A stretch of 64,000 nt of DNA from Gluconacetobacter diazotrophicus PA1 5 (GCF_000067045.1 NC_010125.1:3140001-3204000); one strand, 5' to 3'. Counted from the stretch's first letter, positions 49,210-60,190 are shown. The notes: generated by a model from the sequence alone, not told the origin. Made by a program: numbers and translations.

Positions 49210-50040
49210 TCAGCCGAAGCGGCCGGTGATGTAATCCTGGGTGCGGCGTTCGCGCGGGGCGGTGAACATGCGGTCGGCGTTGTCCACCTCGACCAGTTCG
49301 CCCATGTAGAAGAACGCCACCCGGTCGGCGCAGCGCGCCGCCTGCTGCATGTTGTGCGTCACGATCGCGATCGTGAACTCGCCCTTCAGCTCGTCCAGCA
49401 GCTCCTCGATCCGCGCGGTGGAAATCGGGTCCAGCGCGCTGGTCGGCTCGTCCAGCAGGATCACCTCCGGCCGGGTCGCGATGGTCCGCGCGATGCACAG
49501 CCGCTGCTGCTGCCCGCCCGACAGCGCCAGCGCCGACGCCCCCAGCCGGTCCTTCACCTCGCCCCACAGCGCCACCCGCCGCAGCACGTCCTCCACCCGC
49601 TCGTCCATCTCCACCCGCGTCAGCCGGTCGTGCAGCCGCACCCCGAAGGCGATGTTCTCGTAGATCGACATCGGAAACGGCGTCGGCTTCTGGAACACCA
49701 TCCCCACCCGCGCCCGCAGCACGTTCAGGTCCAGGTCCGACGACAGGATGTTCCGCCCGTCGAACATCACCTCGCCCGTCGCCCGCTGCCCCGGATACAA
49801 ATCATACATCCGGTTCAGCACCCGCAGCAGCGTCGACTTGCCGCAGCCCGACGGGCCGATCATCCCGGTCACCCGCCGCGCCGGGAAATCCAGCGTGATG
49901 TCCTTCAGCGCGTGGTTCGACCCATACCAGAAATCCAGGTTCCGCACCGCCAGCGCCGCCGTCGACGCGGCCGCCGCCGGCACATCCTGCATCACCGTAT
50001 CCCTCATGCCATCATCCTCGTGGATATCCCTTTGGGCCAT
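49210..50040 (-). CDS. pstB: Phosphate ABC transporter ATP-binding protein PstB
   Basis: The 276-residue ATPase has Walker [18 protein letters not shown], the Q-loop [20 protein letters not shown] that is specific to PstB, signature [16 protein letters not shown], Walker [14 protein letters not shown] and switch IVTHNMQQA. It powers phosphate import through PstCA. ATG 50040 follows the pstA stop as TAGGATGGC, the same junction as at pstC-pstA; an in-frame ATG at 50007 with GAGGAT upstream is an alternative. Confidence 0.95.
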   Translation of the reverse strand: MAQRDIHEDDGMRDTVMQDVPAAAASTAALAVRNLDFWYGSNHALKDITLDFPARRVTGMIGPSGCGKSTLLRVLNRMYDLYPGQRATGEVMFDGRNILSSDLDLNVLRARVGMVFQKPTPFPMSIYENIAFGVRLHDRLTRVEMDERVEDVLRRVALWGEVKDRLGASALALSGGQQQRLCIARTIATRPEVILLDEPTSALDPISTARIEELLDELKGEFTIAIVTHNMQQAARCADRVAFFYMGELVEVDNADRMFTAPRERRTQDYITGRFG

Positions 50041-50041
50041 C

Positions 50042-50950
50042 CTACCGCGCCAGGCCCGCGCGCCGGCTCCATACCCGCACCAGCACGTTCAGCACCAGCA
50101 CCCCCGTCGTCACCAGCAGCGCCCCCGTCCACGCCAGTTGCACCCAGTCGTCATAGGCCGACCCGGCATACTGGTAGATCGCCACCGGCAGGCTGGCCAT
50201 CGGCGCGTTCAGGTCCAGCGACCAGTTCATGTTGCCCAGCGACGTGAACAGCAGCGGCGCCGTCTCGCCCGACACCCGCGCCACCGCCAGCAGGATGCCC
50301 GTCAGCACCCCGCCCCGCGCCGCCCGCAGGCAGATCTGCAGCACCACCCGCCATTTCGGCGCCCCCAGCGCATACGCCGCCTCGCGCATCGTCAGCGGCA
50401 CCAGCCGCAGCATGTCCTCGGTGGTGCGCACCACCACCGGCACGAACAGCACCGCCAGCGCCACCGCCCCCGACAGCCCCGAGAAATGCCCCACCGGCGC
50501 CACCAGCGCCAGATACACGAACAGCCCGACCAGGATCGACGGCGCCGACAGCATCATGTCCGACACGAAGCGCACCACGTTCACCACCCGCCCGTCCTGG
50601 CTGTATTCCGACAGGTAGACCCCGGTCAGCAGCCCCACCGGCGTGCCGATCGCCGCCGCCAGCCCGGTCTGCAGCAGGCTGCCCACGATCGCGTTGGCCA
50701 GCCCGCCCCCCGCACCCGGCGGCAGCGTCGCCCGCAGGAAGGTCGCGGGCGACAGCCCGGGCAGCCCCCGCACCAGCAGCGTCAGCAGGATCGAGCCCAG
50801 CGCCGCCAGCACGATCCCCGTCGCCGCCAGGCTCAGCCCCGTCGCCACCCGGTCCACCAGCCGCCGCCGCACCGCCAGCGGCCCGCCGCGCGCCCAGCCA
50901 TGCCCGGCCGCCGCCGCCGTCCCCGTCATGCCCGTCGTCACGCCCGCCAT
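50042..50950 (-). CDS. pstA: Phosphate ABC transporter permease PstA
   Basis: The 302-residue permease has six predicted helices and the PstA signature segments [40 protein letters not shown] and the EAA loop [20 protein letters not shown]. It pairs with PstC to form the channel. It begins one base after the pstC stop. The 5' 30 codons are Ala/Gly-rich. Confidence 0.92.
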   Translation of the reverse strand: MAGVTTGMTGTAAAAGHGWARGGPLAVRRRLVDRVATGLSLAATGIVLAALGSILLTLLVRGLPGLSPATFLRATLPPGAGGGLANAIVGSLLQTGLAAAIGTPVGLLTGVYLSEYSQDGRVVNVVRFVSDMMLSAPSILVGLFVYLALVAPVGHFSGLSGAVALAVLFVPVVVRTTEDMLRLVPLTMREAAYALGAPKWRVVLQICLRAARGGVLTGILLAVARVSGETAPLLFTSLGNMNWSLDLNAPMASLPVAIYQYAGSAYDDWVQLAWTGALLVTTGVLVLNVLVRVWSRRAGLAR

Positions 50951-50951
50951 C

Positions 50952-51953
50952 CTAGACCCCGCCCCGGCGCAGCAGCAGCCGCGAGCACGCCAGCGTCAGG
51001 AACGAGATCACCATCAGGATGAACCCCAGCGCCAGCAGCGACGACAGCTTCAGGCTGCCCGCCGGGCTCTCGGGAAATTCCAGCGCGATCAGCGACGCGA
51101 TCGTGTTCCCCGGCGCGAACAGCGACCAGCCGATCCGGTTGGTGTTGCCGATCACGAACGTCACCGCCATCGTCTCGCCCAGCGCGCGGCCCATCCCCAG
51201 CATGATCCCGCCGATCAGCGCCGGGCGCGACCACGGCAGCGTCACGCTGCGCATCACCTCCCACCGCGTCGCCCCCAGCCCATACGCGCTCTCGCGCACC
51301 TGCGCCGGCATCGCCATGAACACGTCGCGCATCACCGCGCACACGAACGGCGTCACCATCACCGCCAGCACCAGCCCGCCCGTCAGCAGCCCGGTGCCAT
51401 ACGGCGCGCTGCGCAGCACCGCCCCCAGCACCGGAACAGGACCCAGGTGGTGGTTCACCCACGGCTGCACATACCGCGCCATCACCGGCACGATCACGAT
51501 CACGAAGAAGCCCCACATGCCGAAGATGATCGACGGCACCGCCGCCAGAAGCTGCACCGCCATCCCGATCGGCGCCGCCACCACCGCCGGCGCCATCTCC
51601 ACCAGCCAGAACGCAATCCCGAACGCCAGCGGCACCGCAAACAGCAGCGCCAGCACCGTCGTCACCACCGAACCGAACACCGGCGCCGCCGCCCCGAAAT
51701 GCTCCGTCACCGGGTTCCACACCGTGCTCCACACAAACCCCGGGCCAAACGCCGACCACGCCGCAACGCCGCCCCACGCCAGAACCGCCACCAGGCCGCC
51801 CATCAGAACCAGAATCGACAGCGCGCACGCCCGCACCACACCCGCAAACAGGCGGTCACCCGCCACACCCGATGCCCCGCCCCACACGCCGCGCTCCGCC
51901 GCCGGGGGCGAAGGGGCCAGAATCGAGGAAGGGGGCGTCGCGGAATTGTCCAT
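50952..51953 (-). CDS. pstC: Phosphate ABC transporter permease PstC
   Basis: This 333-residue permease has about six to seven helices. PstC-type segments include WNPVTEHFGAAAPVFGSVVT, FWLVEMAPAVVAAPIGMAVQ, LAAVPSIIFGMWGFFVIVIV and the EAA loop ESAYGLGATRWEVMRSVTLP. It is the first gene of pstC-pstA-pstB-phoU here. The expected pstS is absent upstream; instead a repeat element and a broken permease gene are found. Confidence 0.92.
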   Translation of the reverse strand: MDNSATPPSSILAPSPPAAERGVWGGASGVAGDRLFAGVVRACALSILVLMGGLVAVLAWGGVAAWSAFGPGFVWSTVWNPVTEHFGAAAPVFGSVVTTVLALLFAVPLAFGIAFWLVEMAPAVVAAPIGMAVQLLAAVPSIIFGMWGFFVIVIVPVMARYVQPWVNHHLGPVPVLGAVLRSAPYGTGLLTGGLVLAVMVTPFVCAVMRDVFMAMPAQVRESAYGLGATRWEVMRSVTLPWSRPALIGGIMLGMGRALGETMAVTFVIGNTNRIGWSLFAPGNTIASLIALEFPESPAGSLKLSSLLALGFILMVISFLTLACSRLLLRRGGV

Positions 51954-52151
51954 GCGGGCTCCGGCCGAAACAAAAGGTCCAGGGCGCCCGGGTCGGACGC
52001 ATCGTCAGGGTCGTTCGCGCCCAACCGGCGCGGTCGCGCGACCATTACTGGACCACCCCCCGATCCCGCAACCGTCCATCGCCGAACGGCGGCCGCTTTC
52101 CGGTCGGGCGATGCCCAAACGCGACAGGCAATTGATTACCAAAGCCGCTCA

Positions 52152-52313
52152 GAACCTGTTTGAAAATGTGGGCTGGCGAGCGAGAGCGGCCCGAAGGGTC
52201 GCGCCCGTCGTGTGTTTTCGAGCACCGAAGCGGAGTGGCCTTATGGGCCATGAGCATCGGAGCGCAGGAAACGCGCGTCGGATCGCCACCAGCGCGCATT
52301 TTCAAACAGGCTC
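52152..52313. mobile_element. MITE-like element with terminal inverted repeats
   Basis: The 162-bp stretch begins GAACCTGTTTGAAAATG and ends with the inverse CATTTTCAAACAGGCTC; over 25 bases of each end, three differ. Both ends are flanked by TCA (52149-52151 and 52314-52316), a three-base TNA-type duplication as made by IS5-family elements of the IS1031 group known from acetic acid bacteria. It has no transposase gene, so it would need one in trans. The right TCA is also the stop codon of the permease pseudogene (TGA on the minus strand). The rest of the 51954-52151 gap shows no gene; no clear Pho box is seen. Confidence 0.72.
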
Positions 52314-53077
52314 TCAGGCGGCGGGATCGTCCGAAATCCAGTACACCATCCGCGCCAGCGCCCGGTCCACCCCCCACCACAACAGGATGGTCATCGTCGC
52401 CAGGACCAGCAGCGCCGCGAACATCAGGTCCGTCTCGAACCGCGTATTGGCCGTCTGCATCAGGAACCCCAGCCCCGACGACGCGCCCACCCATTCCCCC
52501 ACCACCGCGCCCAGGGGCGCGATGGCCGTGGCCACCCGCAGCCCGGAGGCAAAGGCCGGCAGTGCCGCCGACAGCCGCACATGCAGCAGAATCCGCCATG
52601 GATGCGCGCCCATCGTCCGGGCCAGGTCCAGCCATCCGGGCGGCGTGCGCCGCAGCCCGTCGAAGAAGGACGAGGTGACGGGAAAGAAGATCACCAGCAC
52701 CGCCATCACCACCTTCGAGGCGATGCCGAAGCCGAACCACAGCACCAGCAGCGGGGGCCAGGGCGAAGACCGGCACCGCCTGGCTGAGCAGCAACCAGCG
52801 GCATCATCCAGCGCCGGACCGGACCGGACGCCGTCATCAGCACCGCCAGGACCGCGCCGCCGGCGGTGCCCAGCGCCAGGCCCAGCACGGTTTCCAGCAG
52901 CGTCGTCCCCGCTGCCGCGACCAGCAGGCCGCGCTGCGTCCACAGGGCGCGCGCCACCTCGGCCGGCGGCGGCAGCAGATAGGGCGGCACCCCGCCCAGG
53001 CGCACGACACCCCACCACAGCAGGACCAGCCCGCACAGCGTGCCCAGCGGACGGCCCACCCTCGTGACGATGCTCAT
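52314..53077 (-). pseudogene. Frameshifted ABC permease (ThiX/SsuC-type)
   Basis: The N-terminal part starts at ATG 53077 (VLLWWGVVRLGGVPPYLLPP, first helices). The C-terminal part lies in another frame (LVLWFGFGIASKVVMAVLVI, then GWLDLARTMGAHPWRILLHV, the EAA loop). The link, LLLSQAVPVFALAP, is in the third frame. Two single-base insertions restore one continuous permease: one in the CC at 52795-52796 and one in the G-run at 52753-52757. The gene is seven bases from the ATPase gene upstream. It may be a real pseudogene or a sequencing error, since both sites are in short homopolymers. Confidence 0.8.
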
Positions 53078-53084
53078 GCGGGGC

Positions 53085-53816
53085 TCATGCGGGGGCCGCG
53101 TCCAGCAGGCGCCGCATCAGGACACCCTGGGCATGCAGCACGCCGTCATCGTCGGCCGGGCGGGGAATCGCGCCAGGGGGCGCCGCGACCAGGGCAAGGC
53201 GCGCGGGCCGGCCCGTCAGCAGCAGGATCGCCTGGCCCAGCCGGCAGGCTTCCAGCGGATCATGCGTGATCAGCACCACCGTGCGGCCCTGCAGCATCCC
53301 GGCCGCCAGATCCTGCATCCGTGCGCGCGTCACGCTGTCCAGGGCGGAAAACGGTTCGTCCATCAATACGACGGGACGGTCTTCATACAGGGTGCGGGCC
53401 AGCGCCACGCGCTGGCGCATGCCGCCCGACAGTTCGGCAGGCAGCGCGGCCAGCCTGTCGCCCAGACCCATCCGGCGCAACAGGTCCGCCGCCCGGTCGC
53501 GATCGGGGCGCCGGCCGCGCAGCCGGTCCCCCAGCGTCACGTTGTCGACGGCCCGGGCCCAGGGCATCAGCAGGTCCTGCTGGCCCATCCAGGCCACGCG
53601 TCCCGCCAGGGGGGCGCCGTCATCGGCCGTGATCTGCCCGGTAGCGGGTGCATCCAGCAGGGCGATCGCGCGCAGCAGGCTGGTCTTGCCCACCCCGCTG
53701 GGACCCAGCAGCACGGAGAACGCGCCGGCCGGCAGGGTCGCGTCCAGGCCGGAGAAGACGGCCCGGCCGCCATGCGAGACACCGAGATCCTGAAGCCGGA
53801 TCGCCGGGGCGCGCAT
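53085..53816 (-). CDS. ABC transporter ATP-binding protein (ThiZ/SsuB-type)
   Basis: This 243-residue ATPase has Walker A GPSGVGKTSLL, Q-loop WMGQQDLLMPWARAVDNVTL, signature LSGGMRQRVALARTLY, Walker B PVVLMDEPFSALD and switch ITHDPLEA. The QQDLLMPW Q-loop resembles ThiZ, the ATPase of hydroxymethylpyrimidine (thiamine precursor) importers, but SsuB/TauB-type specificity cannot be excluded. No binding protein is present, and the partner permease is frameshifted. ATG 53816 lies inside the end of rnhA; an earlier GTG at 53837 is possible. Confidence 0.8.
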   Translation of the reverse strand: MRAPAIRLQDLGVSHGGRAVFSGLDATLPAGAFSVLLGPSGVGKTSLLRAIALLDAPATGQITADDGAPLAGRVAWMGQQDLLMPWARAVDNVTLGDRLRGRRPDRDRAADLLRRMGLGDRLAALPAELSGGMRQRVALARTLYEDRPVVLMDEPFSALDSVTRARMQDLAAGMLQGRTVVLITHDPLEACRLGQAILLLTGRPARLALVAAPPGAIPRPADDDGVLHAQGVLMRRLLDAAPA

Positions 53817-53823
53817 CACGCCG

Positions 53824-54333
53824 TCAGCGGCGGCCACGGACCGGATAGGCGAGTCCCAGCGCGTCGCGGGCGGCGGTGGCCAGCCGATCCACGCGTTCGT
53901 TGTTTTCGTCGCCCGAATGGCCGCGCACCCAGCGCCAGGTCACGTCATGGCGGGCGGAGATGTCCAGCAGCCGGCGCCACAGATCCATGTTGGCCACCGG
54001 ATCGCCCGAGGCGTTGCGCCAGTTCCGGCGCACCCAGCCGGTATGCCAGCGCGTGATGCCATTGCGGACATATTCGCTGTCGGTATGCAGCACCACGCGG
54101 CAGGGCCGCTTCAGGGCCTCCAGCGCCTCGGCCGCCGCCGTCAGTTCCATGCGGTTGTTGGTGGTTTCGGCCTCGCCGCCCGACAACTCGCGCTCGGTGC
54201 CGCGGCATTTCAGCAGCACCGCCCAGCCGCCGGGGCCGGGATTGGGCTTGCAGCCGCCATCGGTCCAGATCTCGACCAGGGCGAGGTCGGTTTCGGCATC
54301 CGCCTCGGGCGGGTGGTGGGGGTCAGAGGCCAT
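53824..54333 (-). CDS. rnhA: Ribonuclease HI
   Basis: The 169-residue protein has all RNase HI active-site motifs: [14 protein letters not shown] (Asp near 25), [15 protein letters not shown] (Glu near 63), [16 protein letters not shown] (Asp near 85), [18 protein letters not shown] (His and final Asp). It cleaves RNA in RNA-DNA hybrids. A 20-residue acidic extension precedes the fold. The frame overlaps the end of thrB by eleven bases. Confidence 0.95.
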   Translation of the reverse strand: MASDPHHPPEADAETDLALVEIWTDGGCKPNPGPGGWAVLLKCRGTERELSGGEAETTNNRMELTAAAEALEALKRPCRVVLHTDSEYVRNGITRWHTGWVRRNWRNASGDPVANMDLWRRLLDISARHDVTWRWVRGHSGDENNERVDRLATAARDALGLAYPVRGRR

Positions 54334-55288
54334 AGGACGCCATGTTCCGTGCCGCGCGGTGGAACCGCAGGCGCTTCAGGTAATCCAGCGGGTCCTTGCG
54401 CGTGACCATGGCCCCCGCCGGGGTGTTCACCCAGTCATACAGCCGGGTCAGCAGGAAACGGGTCGCGGCGCCGGCTGCCAGGACCGGCAGGGCCCGCCGT
54501 TCGGCATCGGTCAGGGGCCGCACGGATTCGTACCCCGCGATCAGCGCCCGCCCCCGGGCGGCGTCGAACGTTCCGTCCGCATCGAAACACCAGGCATTGA
54601 GGCAGATCGCGATGTCGTAGGCCAGCAGGTCGGTGCAGGCGAAGTAGAAGTCGATGATTCCCGACACCGCGCCGTCCAGGAAGAACACGTTGTCCGGGAA
54701 CAGGTCGGCATGGATCTGCCCGCGCGGCAGGTCGTCGCGGGCGGGCCAGGCGGGCAGGATCTCGGCCAGGGCCGCGTCCAGTTCCGCCATCAGGCCGGGC
54801 TGGACCGAATCGCCATCGGCCCGGCATGCCGCGACCAGGCCGGGCCAGGCATCCGGCCCCAGCGCGTTGGCGCGCTCGGCCCCGAATCCCTGCCCCGCCA
54901 TGTGCAGCGCTGCCAGGGCGGCGCCCACCGGGGCGCAATGCGCCACCCGCACCTCGCGCGGCCACACGCCGGGCAGGAAGGTCGTAATCGCCGCCGGGCG
55001 GCCGGCCAGCGTGCGCAGCGCCTGCCCGTCCCGCGCCACGACGGGACGCGGGCAGGACAGGCCGTGGTCGGACAGGCAGCCCATCAGCCCCAGGAACCAG
55101 GGCAGGTCGGCCGGGTCCACCCGCCGTTCGTACAAGGTGAGGATGAAATCGCCGCCGGTGGTCCGCAGGACGAAATTGCTGTTCTCGACGCCCTCGGCAA
55201 TGCCGCGATAGGCCGTCAGGTCGCCGATATCGTACAGGGACAGGAACGCGCGCAGCGCCCCGTCCGACACATCCGTGTAGACCGCCAC
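54323..55288 (-). CDS. thrB: Homoserine kinase (ThrB, choline-kinase fold)
   Basis: This 321-residue APH/ChoK-fold kinase starts [20 protein letters not shown], and carries [37 protein letters not shown] (Brenner motif with catalytic Asp) and [20 protein letters not shown] (metal-binding Asp). This is the proteobacterial ThrB type, unrelated to the GHMP homoserine kinase. It makes O-phosphohomoserine for threonine. It lies between ispH and rnhA, as in many alphaproteobacteria. Confidence 0.92.
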   Translation of the reverse strand: MAVYTDVSDGALRAFLSLYDIGDLTAYRGIAEGVENSNFVLRTTGGDFILTLYERRVDPADLPWFLGLMGCLSDHGLSCPRPVVARDGQALRTLAGRPAAITTFLPGVWPREVRVAHCAPVGAALAALHMAGQGFGAERANALGPDAWPGLVAACRADGDSVQPGLMAELDAALAEILPAWPARDDLPRGQIHADLFPDNVFFLDGAVSGIIDFYFACTDLLAYDIAICLNAWCFDADGTFDAARGRALIAGYESVRPLTDAERRALPVLAAGAATRFLLTRLYDWVNTPAGAMVTRKDPLDYLKRLRFHRAARNMASYGL

Positions 55289-55303
55289 GTGGAAGGGCCC
55301 GGC

Positions 55304-56302
55304 CTAGCCCAGCGGGGCCGGCAGGCGGAAGGTCACGTTCTCTTCCTTGACCGTCCGTTCCTCGATTTCCAGGGTGAAGCGCTTGGCCAGCGCCGTCACC
55401 ATTTCCTGCACCAGCGCCTCGGGCGCCGAGGCGCCGGCGGTGATGCCCAGCGTGTTCACCCCGTCCAGCACCGACCAGTCCAGGTCGCTGAGGCGCGGCA
55501 CCAGCAGGGCGCGCGGCGCGCCGGAGCGTTCCGCGACCTCGCGCAGGCGCTGGGAATTGGAGGAGTTCGGCGAGCCGATCACGATCACCAGGTCGCAGCC
55601 CGGCGCGATGGCCTTGACCGCTTCCTGCCGGTTGGTGGTGGCGTAGCAGATGTCCTCGCGCTTCGGCCCTTCGATCAGCGGAAAGCGGCTGCGCAGGATG
55701 TCCACGATCTCGGCCGTGTCGTCGACCGACAGCGTGGTCTGGGTGATGAAGGCCAGGCGCGCGGGGTCGGCCGGCTGGACGGTGCGCGCTTCCTCGGAAT
55801 CGTTGATCAGGGTCACGGCGCCGGGCGGCAACTGGCCCATCGTACCCACGACCTCGGGGTGGCCGGCATGGCCGATCATCAGGATATGCCGGCTTTCCGG
55901 ACCGCCGTCGGCGAAATGACGCTCGGCCTCGCGATGGACCTTGGATACCAGCGGGCAGGTCGCATCCAGGTACAGCAGGTTGCGCCGCTCGGCCTCGGCC
56001 GGGACGGTCTTGGGCACGCCATGGGCCGAGAAGACGACATGGCCGTCGGCCGGGACCTCGTCCAGTTCCTCGACGAAGATGGCGCCCTGGGCCTCCAGTT
56101 CCTCGACGACGGTACGGTTATGGACGATTTCGTGCCGGACATAGACCGGCGCGCCATAACGGCGGATCGCTTCCTCGACCACGCGGATCGCACGGTCGAC
56201 GCCGGCGCAGAAGCCGCGCGGGCCGGCCAGCAGCACCTTCAGCGACCGCATCGGGACCTGGGAGGGAGCGGTGTCGGAAGTCTGAATCATCTGGTCGGGC
56301 AT
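55304..56302 (-). CDS. ispH: 4-hydroxy-3-methylbut-2-enyl diphosphate reductase
   Basis: The 332-residue Fe-S enzyme has the three ligand cysteines ([10 protein letters not shown] at 32, [11 protein letters not shown] at 116, [11 protein letters not shown] near 213), active-site AHGVP and [13 protein letters not shown] for substrate binding. It performs the last step of the MEP isoprenoid pathway. ATG 56302 with GGGGAACACC upstream is chosen; a longer open frame (56500) has no similarity. thrB begins 15 bp after its stop. Confidence 0.94.
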   Translation of the reverse strand: MPDQMIQTSDTAPSQVPMRSLKVLLAGPRGFCAGVDRAIRVVEEAIRRYGAPVYVRHEIVHNRTVVEELEAQGAIFVEELDEVPADGHVVFSAHGVPKTVPAEAERRNLLYLDATCPLVSKVHREAERHFADGGPESRHILMIGHAGHPEVVGTMGQLPPGAVTLINDSEEARTVQPADPARLAFITQTTLSVDDTAEIVDILRSRFPLIEGPKREDICYATTNRQEAVKAIAPGCDLVIVIGSPNSSNSQRLREVAERSGAPRALLVPRLSDLDWSVLDGVNTLGITAGASAPEALVQEMVTALAKRFTLEIEERTVKEENVTFRLPAPLG

Positions 56303-56444
56303 GGTGTTCCCCAAACGGCCGGCGAGCGGTATAGGATACAGGCCGGGGGCAGCGACCGGCCGGCCGCGCATCCCGGTGCTGTCCGGCCCTACGCAAAGCG
56401 GGGCCATGGCGCAAGCCATTTTCCTGCGACCCCGGTGCATTTGG

Positions 56445-56472
56445 ACATAACCGTCCAGCCGGTGCCACACAA
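56445..56472 (-). promoter_or_regulatory. Candidate ispH promoter
   Basis: TTGTGT (56472-56467), a 16-bp spacer and TTATGT (56450-56445) point towards ispH. The -35 hexamer equals the one proposed for rpsU. The leader would be about 136 bases. The match is suggestive only. Confidence 0.35.
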
Positions 56473-56532
56473 GCGGACCGTCGATCCGGCGGCCCCGCAA
56501 CCACGACCGAGAACGAGACCCCGGAACCCCGC

Positions 56533-57135
56533 ATGACCCCCCGCATGACCACAGTCATTCCGACCGGCCCGCGCCGTCCCCGCCGTCCGGCTCTCTTCCC
56601 GGGGCTGGCGATCCTGCCCCTGGCGATCCTGCTGTCGGCATGCGGCCTGGACAATCCGGACGCCTTCGCGCCCTCCTGCCCGGTGGTCGAGGTGCCCGGA
56701 GCGGCCGCCGACCTGGTGTCCTATGACGGCGATACGCGCGATATCGGCCACCTGATCGCCCGGGCCGGCGTGACGCGCGTCACCGGCAGCTGCCGCAATG
56801 CCGGCGGCCGTACCAATGCCGTGGTCACCGATATCAGCCTGGGCATGACCGTCACCCGCGGCCCGACGGCCGGCCGCACGGTCAAGATCCCGTATTTCAT
56901 CGCCGTCGTGTACGACGGCACGATTCGGAACAAGAAGCAGTTCGTCGAGACGGTGGAGTTCCCGTCCAACGTGACGCAGATGCTGACCCACGCCCCGGTC
57001 GTGCCGATCACGCTGCCGCTGTCACGCCATGTCACGATCGACGGCTACCATATCGAGGTCGGATTCCAGCTGACGCACGACCAGCTGGAATATAATCGCA
57101 CCCATCTGGTCGCCCCGTCGTTCCATCCGATGTGA
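56533..57135 (+). CDS. Putative lipoprotein of unknown function
   Basis: In this 200-residue protein a basic N-terminus ([10 protein letters not shown]) and hydrophobic stretch end in the lipobox LLSAC (Cys37). The mature part has three further cysteines and beta-rich segments such as [20 protein letters not shown]. No known domain is recognised; it looks like an envelope lipoprotein particular to acetic acid bacteria or close relatives. An in-frame Met at residue 5 is an alternative start. The OPT transporter gene begins 16 bases later. Confidence 0.7.
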   Translation: MTPRMTTVIPTGPRRPRRPALFPGLAILPLAILLSACGLDNPDAFAPSCPVVEVPGAAADLVSYDGDTRDIGHLIARAGVTRVTGSCRNAGGRTNAVVTDISLGMTVTRGPTAGRTVKIPYFIAVVYDGTIRNKKQFVETVEFPSNVTQMLTHAPVVPITLPLSRHVTIDGYHIEVGFQLTHDQLEYNRTHLVAPSFHPM

Positions 57136-57151
57136 CCGGCCCGACTCCATC

Positions 57152-59131
57152 ATGACAGATACGACAGTCCCCCTTTCCCGCCCCGCGGCACCGTCCGCCG
57201 AGCGGGAGATGACGATTCGCGGCCTCGTCCTCGGCGCCCTGATCACCATCGTCTTCACGGCCTCGAACATCTATCTGGGACTGAAGATCGGCCTGACCGT
57301 CGCCTCCTCGATCCCGGCGGCGGTGATCTCGATGTCCGTGCTGCGGACCATGGGCGGCGCGACGATCCTGGAGAACAACCTGGTCCAGACCCAGGCCTCG
57401 GCGGCGGGAACGCTGTCATGCGTCTTCATCTCGTTCCCCTGCCTGGTCATGATCGGCCACTGGCAGCATTTCCCGTACCTGGAGACGACGCTGCTGTCGC
57501 TGGCCGGGGGCATGACGGGGGTGCTGTTCACCGTTCCGCTGCGCCGCGCCATGGTGACGCACAGCAGCCTGCCCTATCCCGAAGGGGTCGCGGCGGCGGA
57601 AATCCTGAAGGCGGGATCGGAAGGCGGCAATCCCGACAGCCTGAAGGCGCTGATGACCGGCGGCCTGGTCTCGGCGGTCGTGACGTTCGCGACCGGCGGG
57701 CTGCGGCTGCTGTCGGACGGCGCGTCGGCGACGGCGGTATGGGGCGGCGCGGTCTTCCGGGCCTCGACCGGCTTTTCCCTGGCCCTGCTGGGCGCGGGCT
57801 ACCTGGTCGGAATCGCCGGCGGGCTGGCCATGCTGGTCGGCGCGATCATCGCCTGGGGCATCGCGGTGCCGGTGCTGAGCACCATGCTGCCCAACACCGC
57901 GCACCTGGCGCCCGCCGCCTTCGCCACCCAGGTCTGGGCGCAGAAGGTCCGCTTCATGGGGGCGGGCACGATCGGCGTCGCGGCCATCTGGACGCTGGCC
58001 ATGCTGGCGCAGCCGGTGGCGGCGGGCATCCGCGACATGCTGCGCGCCGGCCGGTCGGTCGGCGAGGACAGCCAGTCCCGCGACCTGTCGCCCCGGACCA
58101 TGGTGCTGCTGACCGGCGTGTCGCTGGCCATCCTGTTCGGCCTGTTCGTCGCCTTCCAGGCGCCGATCATGGGGGCGCCGGGCGCGGCCGAGCATGCGAT
58201 CATCGGCGCGGCGCTGGCGGCGGTGCTGTTCTGCGCGCTGTTCGGCTTCCTGATAGCCGCCGCCTGCGGCTACATGGCCGGGATCGTGGGGTCGTCATCC
58301 TCCCCCCTGTCGGGGATCGCCATCATCGCGGTCGTCATGATCGCCCTGTTCCTGCTGGGGCTGGAGCAGGTGGGCCTGCTGCCGGCCCAGATGTCGGCGA
58401 ACGGGCATCACCTGGCCATCGCCTTCGCCCTGTTCATCCTGTCCGCGATCGTGGCGTCGTCGGCCATTTCCAACGACAACCTGCAGGACCTCAAGACCGG
58501 GCAACTGGTCGGGGCGTCGCCCTGGCGGCAGCAGGCCGCGCTGCTGGTGGGCTGCATCAGCGGCGCGGTCGTCATCCCGCCGGTGCTGGAACTGCTGTAC
58601 CAGGCCTATGGCTTCGTGGGCGCGATGCCGCGCGCGGGCATGAATCCGGACCATGCCCTGGCGGCGCCGCAGCCCGCCCTGCTGGTCACGATCGCGACCG
58701 GCATTTTCCAGCACCAGCTGGACTGGAACATGATCGTGCTGGGCGCTGGCCTGGGGGGCGTGCTGATCGCGGCCGACCTGCTGCTGCGCCGCTGGGCGCG
58801 CGCGCTGCCGCCGCTGGCAGTGGGGATCGGCCTGTACCTGCCGCCTGCGGTCAGCGTGACCCTGGCGATCGGGGCCGTGCTGGGCTGGGCCTGCACCCGG
58901 CGGCGCCCCAGCCTGCGGGCGGAAACCGGAATCGGCACCATGCTGGCGTCGGGCTTCATCGTGGGCGAGAGCCTGACCGGCGTGCTGCTGGCCGCCGTGG
59001 CCGGGGCCACCGGCCGCGACGATACGCTGTCCGTGCTGCCCGCCGGAGCCGACGCGATGCCCATGGTTCTGGGATTCCTGGTCTTCGTCGCCATATGCAC
59101 ATGGTTCGGACGCAGCATCCGCCGCGTGTGA
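57152..59131 (+). CDS. OPT family oligopeptide transporter
   Basis: This 659-residue membrane protein has about 16 helices. The OPT signature is seen in [20 protein letters not shown] (helix 1), [20 protein letters not shown], and [20 protein letters not shown]. The later [20 protein letters not shown] and [20 protein letters not shown] segments are equally typical. Bacterial OPT proteins import oligopeptides or metal-chelate compounds by proton symport. The neighbouring lipoprotein and downstream LLM oxidoreductase lie on the same strand with gaps under 25 bp, so the three may be one transcript. Confidence 0.9.
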   Translation: MTDTTVPLSRPAAPSAEREMTIRGLVLGALITIVFTASNIYLGLKIGLTVASSIPAAVISMSVLRTMGGATILENNLVQTQASAAGTLSCVFISFPCLVMIGHWQHFPYLETTLLSLAGGMTGVLFTVPLRRAMVTHSSLPYPEGVAAAEILKAGSEGGNPDSLKALMTGGLVSAVVTFATGGLRLLSDGASATAVWGGAVFRASTGFSLALLGAGYLVGIAGGLAMLVGAIIAWGIAVPVLSTMLPNTAHLAPAAFATQVWAQKVRFMGAGTIGVAAIWTLAMLAQPVAAGIRDMLRAGRSVGEDSQSRDLSPRTMVLLTGVSLAILFGLFVAFQAPIMGAPGAAEHAIIGAALAAVLFCALFGFLIAAACGYMAGIVGSSSSPLSGIAIIAVVMIALFLLGLEQVGLLPAQMSANGHHLAIAFALFILSAIVASSAISNDNLQDLKTGQLVGASPWRQQAALLVGCISGAVVIPPVLELLYQAYGFVGAMPRAGMNPDHALAAPQPALLVTIATGIFQHQLDWNMIVLGAGLGGVLIAADLLLRRWARALPPLAVGIGLYLPPAVSVTLAIGAVLGWACTRRRPSLRAETGIGTMLASGFIVGESLTGVLLAAVAGATGRDDTLSVLPAGADAMPMVLGFLVFVAICTWFGRSIRRV

Positions 59132-59150
59132 CGATGGAGGGAACCAGCCC

Positions 59151-60146
59151 GTGATTCCGCTTTCGATACTCGACCTGTCGCTGATCGTCCGGGGCAGCGA
59201 CGCGGCCGTGGCGTTCCGCAACAGCCTCGACCTGGCCCGCCACGCCGAATCCCTGGATTTTCATCGCTACTGGGTGGCGGAACATCATGCCATGCCGGCC
59301 ATCGCGTCCGCCGCGACATCGGTATTGATCGGTCATCTGGCCGCGGGCACCAGCCGGATTCGCGTCGGCGCCGGCGGAATCATGCTGCCCAACCATGCCC
59401 CGCTGACCATCGCCGAGCAGTTCGGCACCCTGGAAAGCCTGTTTCCCGGACGCATCGACCTGGGGCTGGGCCGCGCCCCGGGGTCGGACCAGGAAACCAT
59501 GCGCGCCCTGCGCCGCGACCCCGCCAGCGCAGACCGCTTCCCCCAGGACGTGGTGGAACTGCTGCATTATTTCGACCCGCCCGCACCGGGCCAGAGGGTG
59601 CGGGCCGTGCCGGGCGCGGGGCTGGACATTCCGGTCTGGCTGCTCGGCTCGTCCCTGTTCTCGGCCCATCTGGCGGCGCAGCTGGGCCTGCCGTTCGCCT
59701 TCGCCTCGCATTTCGCGCCCGACCAGATGGACGACGCCGTGATGCTGTACCGCCAGCGATTCACGCCCTCGGCGCGGCTGGCGCGGCCCTATGTCATGCT
59801 GGGGCTGAACGTGGTGGCGGCCGACACCGACGCCGAGGCACGGGTCCTGTTCACGTCGCACCAGCAGCAGTTCGTGGCGCTGCGGCGCGGCATGCCGGGG
59901 CAGTTCCCGCCCCCCGTCGCCTCGACCGAGGGGCTGTGGACGCCGATGGAGCAGGCCGGCATCGACCGCGCCCTGGCCTGCGCCGTCGTCGGCGGGCCGG
60001 CGACGCTGCGCGCGGGGCTGCGCGCCTTCATCGACCGGCACCAGCCCGACGAACTGATCATCGTCGGCGCGATCCACGACCATGCGGCACGGCTGCGATC
60101 CTTCAGCCTCGCCGCCGAGGCATGGCGGGACCTTGCCCACGCCTAA
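59151..60146 (+). CDS. LLM class flavin-dependent oxidoreductase (MsnO8-like)
   Basis: This 331-residue TIM-barrel protein opens with [20 protein letters not shown] and carries [55 protein letters not shown] and [20 protein letters not shown]. These mark the bacterial luciferase-like group that uses FMN or F420. The substrate is unknown. The GTG start follows GGAGGGAACCAGCCC. It ends 45 bp before the M3 peptidase gene. Confidence 0.87.
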   Translation: MIPLSILDLSLIVRGSDAAVAFRNSLDLARHAESLDFHRYWVAEHHAMPAIASAATSVLIGHLAAGTSRIRVGAGGIMLPNHAPLTIAEQFGTLESLFPGRIDLGLGRAPGSDQETMRALRRDPASADRFPQDVVELLHYFDPPAPGQRVRAVPGAGLDIPVWLLGSSLFSAHLAAQLGLPFAFASHFAPDQMDDAVMLYRQRFTPSARLARPYVMLGLNVVAADTDAEARVLFTSHQQQFVALRRGMPGQFPPPVASTEGLWTPMEQAGIDRALACAVVGGPATLRAGLRAFIDRHQPDELIIVGAIHDHAARLRSFSLAAEAWRDLAHA

Positions 60147-60190
60147 CACGACGATGGACGGGGCCGTGTCGTCGATGCGATGATCGGAGC

